Of a stretch of DNA of 5,063 nucleotides, positions 1 through 5,063 are shown piece after piece. The translations under genes and the position numbers were made by a program. The stretch covers positions 1 through 5,063 of the forward strand of contig USCM01000152.1 in NCBI GenBank assembly GCA_900553155.1, in the 5' to 3' direction. Position 1 is the stretch's first letter, and every line of letters starts with the position of its first letter. This DNA comes from an uncultured Prevotella sp. (GTDB taxonomy: Bacteria > Bacteroidota > Bacteroidia > Bacteroidales > Bacteroidaceae). The notes beneath the pieces are model-generated. The model saw nothing but the letters and a program-made list of their open reading frames with translations, was not told the origin of the DNA and searched no databases.

Positions 1-68
1 ATATGTGCAACTTTTTACTCATATTTATCAACTTAAATTAATTCCGCCAACGGGTATACTAATATAAT

Positions 69-75
69 AAGGTGG
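69..75 (+). promoter_or_regulatory. Possible Shine-Dalgarno-like purine stretch (AAGGTGG)
   Basis: AAGGTGG directly touches the ATG at 76 with no spacing, but lies 6 bases before the second in-frame ATG at 82. If it acts as a ribosome binding site, it favours initiation at 82, giving a protein that begins MALCVVATAG. Bacteroidetes often start translation without a Shine-Dalgarno sequence and prefer AT-rich leaders, so this is weak evidence. The rest of bases 1-68 is AT-rich. I could not identify a convincing Bacteroidetes -7 box (TAnnTTTG) with a matching -33 element there. Confidence 0.3.
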
Positions 76-948
76 ATGTGCATGGCTCTATGCGTTGTGG
101 CTACGGCAGGACTGACGGCTTGTGCCGAAGATGCCGAGCCGCAATATAAGGATGCCAAGTCCACACCGATGACTTTCGTTGTGGAGCATCCCTCAATGGT
201 GCGTGCCACCGACAGCTATTTTGAGGCAGGCGACCGCATCGGACTGTATGTTTCGGCTGCCAATGCGCCGTTAGAGATAGGCGGCAACCTCGTCAACAAC
301 GAAGCGTTAGTATACAACGGAAGCCAGTGGACAGCTGCCCGTACGCTGTATTGGGACGAAGGCACCTACAATGCCTATGCCTATTATCCTTATATCAAGG
401 ACGTAAGTAGTGTTGAAGACTAGCTCTTCAGCATCTCTACCGACCAGAGCACTGCCAAGACGGCTACGGCGCTTGGCGGATATGAGGCGAGCGACCTGCT
501 TTTTGCCACAAGCAAGAACATCACCGCCTCTACTTCGCCCGTATGTCTCACCTTCAGACACATTATGAGTAAGCTGAAGATAAGGCTAATAAAAGGCGAG
601 GACTTTGAGGGCGAAATGCCAACGAAGGCCAAGGTTTATGTGCACAGTACGGTTCCTACAGCTACCGTTGACTTGCAGGCAGGCGTAGCCACACGATATG
701 TAAAGGGCAATAGCCAGACAATCATAGCCCGTCAAGAAGGCAGTACAATCTATTCGGCCATTATCGTGCCGCAGCGCATAGACAATCGTAAGCCGCTCCT
801 TGAGGTGGTAATGAATGGCGTAAGCTATTTCTACGAGAGCAAATTTCAGTTTAAGCCGGGTACCGAGCATCTCGTCAATCTCATTATATCCAATAATCCC
901 GACCAGGTGAAGATAAACATAGGAGGCGAGATAAAGAACTGGCAATAA
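76..948 (+). pseudogene. Fimbrillin-family (Mfa-like) lipoprotein, interrupted by an in-frame amber stop
   Basis: This looks like a fimbrillin-type major or minor subunit, a surface lipoprotein that would polymerise into fimbriae after proteolytic trimming. The frame is open from 76 to 420, has TAG at 421-423, then stays open in the same frame to TAA at 946-948, for 290 codons in all. That is about the usual length for Mfa_like_1 proteins. The N-terminus MCMALCVVATAGLTAC ends in a lipobox (LTAC, Cys16) followed by AEDAE, an acidic stretch like Bacteroidetes surface-export signals. FEAGDRIGLYV at residues 49-59 is the family's hallmark 'F.aGD.IGlyv' block. Arg43, just before it, sits where fimbrillins are cleaved by an Arg-specific protease. 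Downstream of the stop, DLLFAT and LTFRHIMSKLKI match further conserved blocks, so both halves belong to one protein. The ATG at 565 (MSKLKI) is internal to that domain and is not a credible gene start. The most likely reading is a recent nonsense mutation such as CAG or TAT to TAG. A sequencing error or amber suppression is possible. The signal peptide has no Lys or Arg before the hydrophobic core, which is unusual. Confidence 0.8.
421..423 (+). other. In-frame TAG codon within the fimbrillin gene
   Basis: The codons read GTT GAA GAC TAG CTC TTC AGC, which is V-E-D-stop-L-F-S. Family alignment continues without a gap across the stop (VED then LFSISTDQS), so exactly one residue has been replaced and no frameshift is involved. 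One base change from CAG (Gln), TAT or TAC (Tyr), or TGG (Trp) would create it. Translation stopping here would release a 115-residue lipoprotein fragment lacking most of the beta-sandwich. Confidence 0.85.
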
Positions 949-958
949 CATGTTTTAA

Positions 959-1975
959 ATGAAGAAGACAACGTACATATTATCAGCCGTTGTGCTGATT
1001 CTGTCTTTGTGTGCAGTGATTGTGTGGCGGCAGAACTATGGAGAGCATAAGGATGTGACTGCCGAGACGCGCTATGGCATTAACGAAGGCATGCAGCTTG
1101 TAGAGCTGACGATGGCTCACGGCGAACGGCAATATGTCGTGGAGGATGGCCGTGGCAATGAGCTGTTCCGTATTCCGTTGCGCGGATGTCTGCTCGACAC
1201 ACACTTCCGCAATGGCCGATTGCGCTTCCGCGAGATGTCGACGGGGCGTGAGGGATATATTGACACACAGGGTATGGTGGTGTTTACGGCTGTGTCGGCG
1301 GCTGCCGAACAATCGGCTATAGCCGTGCCGGAAGATAAGTCGGCAGCCGCCGATGCTCAGGTACAGCAAACCAAAGCATTGGCGCCCCATAAGGAGGTGC
1401 GCCTGCCGGCTACCGACATACGGAAGATAGCCCAAAGCAGTCCATTTTATGCTGAGGCTGTCCGCATTGTAAGCGGAAAACTCGCTGAGACCGATGCTGC
1501 GCGCCGCCGCCAGATTCTCAATTATTGCGAGCATCTGCGTACAGCTTATACCTCAAAAGACATCGACTTTCTGCAACAGGTCTTCAGCGATGAGGCTCTT
1601 ATTATTGTCGGCAATGTAGTAAAGCCTTCTAAAGAATCGGGAAAGTTGTCGGCAGACAGCCGTGTGAGCTATGCTTTGCACACCAAGCGCGACTATCTGT
1701 TGCGACTGTCGAAAGTGTTTGCCGTGAACAAGAAGGTCGATGTCAAGTTCTCCGACTTTCGTATTATGCGCCATCCTACTAAGGACGGCATCTACGGAGT
1801 GTCGTTGCGACAGCGTTATCATAGCGACCGCTACGCCGACGATGGCTACCTGTTCTTGCTGTGGGACTTCAGCAATGCCTCTATGCCGTTGATACATGTG
1901 CGCACTTGGCAACCATCGGCCACGGTGGCCGACAGCGACGGGGTAGTGGATATCTCAGATTTTAATTTAGAATAG
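959..1975 (+). CDS. Membrane-anchored periplasmic protein with WG-repeat-like motif and possible NTF2-like C-terminal domain
   Basis: The protein has 338 residues. It starts MKKTTYILSAVVLILSLC, with a Lys-Lys n-region and a hydrophobic segment at about residues 5-23, followed by Trp-Arg. This fits an inner-membrane anchor or an uncleaved signal. 'LSLC' is a poor lipobox, because Leu precedes the Cys. Residues 30-109 are beta-rich and end with GYIDTQGMVVF (99-109), the pattern of a WG repeat (GyID..G.vv). Residues 110-165 form an Ala-, Glu- and Lys-rich linker. From about 182 to 338 comes a conserved domain with the blocks LRTAYTSKDIDFLQQVFSD, ALIIVG, a mid-domain YLLRLSKVF, and VRTWQP at 314-319. 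I recall this set of blocks from many uncharacterised Bacteroidetes proteins. The helical start with 'AY...D..fl...f.dda..ivG' followed by strands suggests an NTF2/SnoaL-like fold, which is inference. No catalytic site can be named. The gene starts 10 bases after the fimbrillin stop with no Shine-Dalgarno sequence, and is followed by gene 3 after 18 bases. Confidence 0.75.
   Translation: MKKTTYILSAVVLILSLCAVIVWRQNYGEHKDVTAETRYGINEGMQLVELTMAHGERQYVVEDGRGNELFRIPLRGCLLDTHFRNGRLRFREMSTGREGYIDTQGMVVFTAVSAAAEQSAIAVPEDKSAAADAQVQQTKALAPHKEVRLPATDIRKIAQSSPFYAEAVRIVSGKLAETDAARRRQILNYCEHLRTAYTSKDIDFLQQVFSDEALIIVGNVVKPSKESGKLSADSRVSYALHTKRDYLLRLSKVFAVNKKVDVKFSDFRIMRHPTKDGIYGVSLRQRYHSDRYADDGYLFLLWDFSNASMPLIHVRTWQPSATVADSDGVVDISDFNLE
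1295..1353 (+). repeat. Nested inverted repeats in the Ala-rich linker of gene 2
   Basis: TCGGCGGCTGCCGA (1295-1308) and TCGGCAGCCGCCGA (1340-1353) are perfect 14-base reverse complements separated by 31 bases. The spacer holds a perfect 12-base palindrome, CGGCTATAGCCG (1314-1325). Each 14-base arm is also a hairpin on its own (TCGGC, 4-base loop, GCCGA). The segment could fold either as one long stem or as three small hairpins in a row. It encodes SAAAE, SAIAV and KSAAAD, so the symmetry may simply follow from Ser-Ala-Ala codons (TCG GCN GCC). Its lengths and positions were read directly from the sequence; any function is unknown. Confidence 0.7.
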
Positions 1976-1985
1976 AATAGTATAG
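1968..1985 (+). repeat. Pentameric TAG array at the gene 2/gene 3 junction
   Basis: TAG occurs at 1968, 1973, 1978 and 1983, exactly every 5 bases (TAGAA TAGAA TAGTA TAG). A 5-base period places TAG in all three forward frames within 18 bases. The copy at 1973-1975 is the stop codon of the gene at 959. The array lies just before the ATG at 1994. Confidence 0.8.
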
Positions 1986-1993
1986 TCAATATA

Positions 1994-3040
1994 ATGAATG
2001 CATTTGTAAGGTTTTCGGCAGCGCTGCGTGAGGTAAGGCTTTACGTTGTGTGTATGCTGACGTTGTCGTGTGTGTCGTTGCATGTGGCAAAGGCAGCTGT
2101 GCCTACAGCCTCGTTGGCTTTGCCCGACAGCACTTTCACCGTGGCAAGTTTCCGACAGCTGCCCACCGATGTAAGCGCTTTCATCGATGCTGTGCACGAC
2201 CTTAATGGTGAGGCATGTGCCTTGCTTAAGGTGGTGGCACCCTCCGACTTTGCCTTCTCTTCGCCATTGGGCATTGTTAAGCGTCGCGACGAGGTTGGCG
2301 AGATATGGCTTTATCTGCCCAAAGGCACTAAGTCGATAACGCTGAAGCATCCGCAATGGGGAGTGTTGCGCAACTATCAGTTGGGTACAAAGCTCGAGAG
2401 CAGGATGACGTACGAGATGCGTCTGCATATACCACAGGCTGCTATCGTGGAGAAGCACGACACTATAGTATATACGCAGACGGTTGTCGACACCATAACC
2501 GTTGCCCCTCCCGTACGCATAATGCAGCTGCATGCCTATACGTTGCTGACAGCATCAATGCACACCGACGGTCCGTCGTGGGGCATAATGGCTGCCATCA
2601 TGCGCCGACATGGTGTTTATGTACACGCAAGCAGCAATCTACATTCGGCAAAACCGACATTTGGCTCGTGCAACAGCGACGGCAACCGTGCCGACTCAGA
2701 CAGCAAACCCTACTACACTGGGCGTACCCAGACAGCCGAATATGCGCTCACCTTTGGTGCTATTCATCGCCTTAATAGCTGGCTGAATATATTTGAAGGT
2801 ATAGGCTACGGCAGTAATACTACCTCATGGCAACTTGCCGAAAGCGAGGGCGGCGGATGGCTGCGCAACGACGACCTGACTCATAAAGGCGTTGCAGCCG
2901 AGTTTGGCATCGTGGTGAATGTAGGCAGGCTGTGTTTCAGCGCTTCGGCACTTACCATAGCAGGCAAGCAGTGGCAGGGATGTATAGGCGTAGGAATATG
3001 TCTGGGCAAGAATGGAGTGATAATAAAACGCAAGCAATGA
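1994..3040 (+). CDS. Exported protein: conserved soluble N-terminal domain plus probable outer-membrane beta-barrel
   Basis: The protein has 348 residues. The start at 1994 gives a long, Arg-containing n-region, a hydrophobic core at about residues 16-32 and a likely signal peptidase I site at AKA-AV (after Ala34). The later ATG at 2054 would remove all basic residues and is less likely. 'TLSC' in the core is not a good lipobox. Residues 46-145 form a domain with the blocks FTVASFRQL, DLNGEACALLKV, GEIWLYLPKG, LRNYQLG and TYEMRL. This is a recurrent, functionally unassigned Bacteroidetes domain, possibly beta-sandwich and reminiscent of PEGA-type surface domains. Residues 177-348 alternate polar and hydrophobic positions in short strands with Gly and aromatics (SWGIMAAIMRRHGVYVHAS, YALTFGAIHRL, VAAEFGIVVNVGRLCFSASALT, CIGVGICLG). 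This pattern suggests a small outer-membrane barrel, although the C-terminus VIIKRKQ lacks a terminal aromatic residue. Its position between a periplasmic protein and a surface lipoprotein suggests a joint role in anchoring or display, which is inference. Confidence 0.7.
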   Translation: MNAFVRFSAALREVRLYVVCMLTLSCVSLHVAKAAVPTASLALPDSTFTVASFRQLPTDVSAFIDAVHDLNGEACALLKVVAPSDFAFSSPLGIVKRRDEVGEIWLYLPKGTKSITLKHPQWGVLRNYQLGTKLESRMTYEMRLHIPQAAIVEKHDTIVYTQTVVDTITVAPPVRIMQLHAYTLLTASMHTDGPSWGIMAAIMRRHGVYVHASSNLHSAKPTFGSCNSDGNRADSDSKPYYTGRTQTAEYALTFGAIHRLNSWLNIFEGIGYGSNTTSWQLAESEGGGWLRNDDLTHKGVAAEFGIVVNVGRLCFSASALTIAGKQWQGCIGVGICLGKNGVIIKRKQ

Positions 3041-3049
3041 CATTGAGCT

Positions 3050-4687
3050 ATGAAGAATTATTTGAACTATATATTGCTGGCGGTAGTGGCAATGGTCTGT
3101 TCGTGCAGCAGCGACAGTCCTGGCAATATTGAGCCTCGGCTGCTTACGCTGCCCGCTACCGGCATAAGTCGTACGGAGGCGACGCTCTCGGGCAAGTGCA
3201 GTGTGGCCGACGGAGTGGATATGCCACGCCTTTGGTTTAGCTATGGCAGCGATGAGAGCATGTCCAAAAGGCTTGATGTGGTCGACGCTCCTGACGGAAA
3301 CGTGAGCCTGCATCTATCCGGACTAACAGCCGGCACCACCTATCATTATATGTTGCGTGGCACCAATGGCACGGCAACGTTGTCTGGTCAGATGCTAAGT
3401 TTTGCCACTCAGCCCAACAACCGTCCTACCGTAAGCAAGGTACAGGTGCTTAGTAGTGGTCCGATGAGTCTGATTGTAGGCTACAGCATAGTAGACGATG
3501 GCGGCGACAGGATTATGGCGAGCGGCTGCCGCATTGTGCGTAGTGACGGAACCGACAGCGACGAGAAGACATTTGTGCAAACGGAAGATGTGCCAGACGA
3601 GAAGGGAATGATGCGTCTGCGCATTGACGGATTGCAGCCCGACGTGACATATACGATAAAGCCTTTTGCCGCAAACCGCAATGGCGAGGCAGTGGGCGAA
3701 GCGCTACAGCACACCACTTCGTGGGCGATAGTGCTTGGCGAGGCAGGTATACTTGCTACGCTTATAGGCAACGATGCCAACAAATACACTAACATTTCGC
3801 TGGCAGGACCGCTCAACGGCGACGATTTATGTATGTTGCGCCGGATGGCTGGGCGCGATACCGAAGGCAATCCCACCGACGGCCAGCTTGCCGACATCGA
3901 CATTTCGGGTGCAAACATCGTTGCAGGCGGTGGCGAGTATGGCGAGTCGCGTTTTACCGAGGATGGAGTGGTGGGTATAGGACTCTTCTGTTCGTGCACT
4001 ATTCTTAAGAACATTAAGCTGCCGATAGGTGCTGTGAGGATAGACAAGGAAGCCTTCAACGGCTGTACGGCTCTGCAAAGCATCACCATTCCGGCATCGG
4101 TTGGCAAGATTGTGCCGTCGGCTGGATGTACATCGCTTGCGAGCATCGAGGTGTCGGCAGCCAACGAGCATTACACGAGTGTAGACGGAGTACTGATGAG
4201 CAGCGACTGCCGCAGCATAATATGGTTTCCTATGGGCAAGAAGGGCGAGTACACATTGCCCTCAACCGTTGAGGCTGTAGGCGACTATGCCTTCCGCGAT
4301 TGCAACATCGAGAAGTTTGTGTTTGCCGACGGACTAACCAAGATTGGTCAGTGTGCATTCTATAATAGTAAGGTAAGGGAGGTAGTACTGCCATCAACGC
4401 TAAAGCAGTTGCCCTCCGGACTGTTTCAGAAGTGCGCCCATTTAACCACTGTACATTTGGGCAAGGACATTGAACTGCTGCCCGAATACGTGTTCGACGG
4501 CTGTCCGCTCAGCGACATATACGTCAATGCGCCCATGCCGCCGGTATGCTACAAGAATACATTTGCCACCACAGGCACCGACTTCACCAAGATGTGCCGT
4601 GTGCATGTGCCCCGAGGCAGCAAGGCATATTACAGGTCAAGCAAGCAATGGGCGGTGTTCGAGAATATAGTTGATGATATATTATAA
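3050..4687 (+). CDS. Surface lipoprotein with two FN3-like domains and BspA-type leucine-rich repeats
   Basis: The protein has 545 residues. MKNYLNYILLAVVAMVCSC ends in a lipobox with Cys19 as the probable lipidated residue, followed by SSDSPG. Residues about 30-121 (LSGLTAGTTYHYMLRGTN, ending SFATQ) and 125-225 (IDGLQPDVTYTIKPFAANRNG) are two fibronectin-III-like domains, each with the 'L.pgTtY...p.a.N..G' signature. Residues 226-323 form the N-terminal cap common in Bacteroidetes BspA-like proteins (ISLAGPLNGDDLCMLRRMAG, IDISGANIVAGGGEY). LRR_5-type repeats of 21-23 residues begin near 324, 345, 403, 424, 446 and 468 (pattern LP..v..I...AF..C..L..i). An insert at 366-402 carries Y.SVDGVLMS, and the C-terminal cap from 491 ends VHVPRGSKAYYRSSKQW. 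BspA relatives bind host matrix proteins or other bacteria, so an adhesin role is likely but inferred. The second repeat (345-365) lacks the usual 'AF' residues. The start lies 9 bases after the gene 3 stop; the next gene follows after 11 bases. Confidence 0.88.
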   Translation: MKNYLNYILLAVVAMVCSCSSDSPGNIEPRLLTLPATGISRTEATLSGKCSVADGVDMPRLWFSYGSDESMSKRLDVVDAPDGNVSLHLSGLTAGTTYHYMLRGTNGTATLSGQMLSFATQPNNRPTVSKVQVLSSGPMSLIVGYSIVDDGGDRIMASGCRIVRSDGTDSDEKTFVQTEDVPDEKGMMRLRIDGLQPDVTYTIKPFAANRNGEAVGEALQHTTSWAIVLGEAGILATLIGNDANKYTNISLAGPLNGDDLCMLRRMAGRDTEGNPTDGQLADIDISGANIVAGGGEYGESRFTEDGVVGIGLFCSCTILKNIKLPIGAVRIDKEAFNGCTALQSITIPASVGKIVPSAGCTSLASIEVSAANEHYTSVDGVLMSSDCRSIIWFPMGKKGEYTLPSTVEAVGDYAFRDCNIEKFVFADGLTKIGQCAFYNSKVREVVLPSTLKQLPSGLFQKCAHLTTVHLGKDIELLPEYVFDGCPLSDIYVNAPMPPVCYKNTFATTGTDFTKMCRVHVPRGSKAYYRSSKQWAVFENIVDDIL

Positions 4688-4698
4688 ACTAAGAGACA

Positions 4699-5063
4699 AT
4701 GAATACACCAGAGATAGAAGAACTTAAACACCTTGTAGAAGAGCGTTATGGCAAGAAGTTGTCCACGACAACCGATTTTGACGAATTCTCGTTGATGCTG
4801 CAGCGCAGACACGAAATAGCCGTGTCGTCGTCTACATTGAAGCGCCTATATGGTTATGTGGGCGACAGTCATAAGCCCCGCGTACAGACACTCGACTCGC
4901 TCGCCACTTACCTAAAGTTCAAGGACTATGCCGAGTTTGTGGAGTGGCTTAAGACAAGTACGCGCTATAACTCGTCGTTTTTCGATGCCGGACAGATTGT
5001 TAGCAGCGACCTCGAACATGGCGAATGTGTAGAGATAGGGTGGTCGCCCAATCGTGTGCTGCG
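4699..5063 (+). CDS. Putative Bacteroidetes DNA-binding regulator, N-terminal part (cut by window end)
   Basis: The frame runs from ATG at 4699 to the window edge without a stop, giving 121 whole residues. It is partial at the 3' end. The N-terminus is helical (EIEELKHLVEERYGKKL). Next come DFDEFSLMLQRRHEIAVSS (26-44) and SSSTLKRLYGYV (43-54). A run at about 61-84 follows (RVQTLDSLATYLKFKDYAEF). The 'iS.sTLKRLwGy ... TLd.LA.yLgy.dw..F' pattern recurs in many Bacteroidetes proteins and resembles a helix-turn-helix recognition region. That makes a transcriptional regulator plausible, although I know no characterised member. After residue 95 a second conserved segment begins (GQIVSSDLEHGECVEIGWSPNR), probably a beta-rich sensory or effector domain. 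The gene starts 11 bases after the LRR lipoprotein gene, so it may be co-transcribed with the surface genes, possibly as an autoregulator. Function and target are inferred. Confidence 0.65.
   Translation, partial: MNTPEIEELKHLVEERYGKKLSTTTDFDEFSLMLQRRHEIAVSSSTLKRLYGYVGDSHKPRVQTLDSLATYLKFKDYAEFVEWLKTSTRYNSSFFDAGQIVSSDLEHGECVEIGWSPNRVL

Noticed and set aside
3..41. 12-residue open frame MCNFLLIFINLN ahead of the fimbrillin gene
   Set aside because: It is too short, in AT-rich DNA where such frames arise by chance, and has no ribosome binding site or attenuator-like hairpin after it.
1..75. Promoter, including a TATACT at 55-60 resembling an E. coli -10 box and TAATTCCG at 39-46
   Set aside because: Bacteroidetes use a different primary sigma consensus (TAnnTTTG with TTG near -33). 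Neither site fits well enough to annotate.
421..423. Reassignment of TAG to a sense codon in this organism
   Set aside because: TAG terminates the gene at 959-1975 at a position that fits the family's C-terminus, and no other internal TAG is needed in the remaining genes. Local mutation is simpler.
565..948. Separate gene starting at ATG 565
   Set aside because: It is in frame with 76-420, and the stretch 424-564 encodes further fimbrillin sequence (LFSISTDQS, DLLFATSKN). The ATG is therefore an internal Met of a split gene.
959..1030. Gene 2 product as a lipoprotein via LSLC
   Set aside because: Leu immediately before Cys does not satisfy the lipobox rule (Gly, Ala or Ser at -1). A membrane anchor explains the segment better.
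983..1534. 183-residue antisense open frame opposite gene 2
   Set aside because: The opposite strand encodes conserved protein blocks. The antisense translation is His/Arg/Leu-rich and shows no family motif.
1967..2533. 188-residue antisense open frame opposite gene 3
   Set aside because: It overlaps a + strand gene with a clear signal peptide and conserved domain. The antisense product has the composition of a shadow frame.
3481..4164. 227-residue antisense open frame opposite the LRR lipoprotein gene
   Set aside because: It lies wholly inside a well-supported + strand gene. Its translation is Ser/Pro-rich with no recognisable domain, as expected from the complement of Gly- and Ala-rich codons.

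Overview
The window reads as chromosomal DNA from a Bacteroidales bacterium, most likely a Prevotella-like or Bacteroides-like genus. The evidence is the protein families, not a marker gene: a Mfa/FimA-type fimbrillin lipoprotein, a BspA-type leucine-rich-repeat lipoprotein, and several families that I recall only from Bacteroidetes. Base composition is intermediate and even across the genes. No insertion sequence, tRNA, rRNA, CRISPR array or integrase is visible.

All genes lie on the + strand and are tightly packed. In order they are: (1) a fimbrillin-family lipoprotein gene, 76-948, interrupted by an in-frame TAG at 421-423; (2) a membrane-anchored periplasmic protein, 959-1975, with a WG-repeat-like motif and a C-terminal domain that may have an NTF2-like fold; (3) an exported protein, 1994-3040, with a conserved soluble domain followed by a probable small outer-membrane beta-barrel; (4) a surface lipoprotein, 3050-4687, with two fibronectin-III-like domains and a BspA-type LRR domain; (5) the start of a putative DNA-binding regulator, 4699 to the window edge. 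The gaps between genes are 10, 18, 9 and 11 bases, and no terminator-like hairpin is visible in them. They are probably co-transcribed from a promoter upstream of, or poorly resolved within, the first 75 bases.

Read together, the genes suggest a cell-envelope and surface-display module: a former or conditionally expressed fimbrial subunit, a periplasmic accessory protein, an outer-membrane barrel, an adhesin-like lipoprotein and a regulator. The joint function is inferred from order and spacing only. Genes 2 and 3 belong to families for which I know no assigned function.

The clearest oddities are the amber codon that splits an otherwise full-length fimbrillin frame, the weak signal-peptide start of that gene, a nested set of inverted repeats in an Ala-rich linker of gene 2, and a pentameric TAG array at the gene 2/gene 3 junction, where a single in-frame TAG separates the two reading frames.
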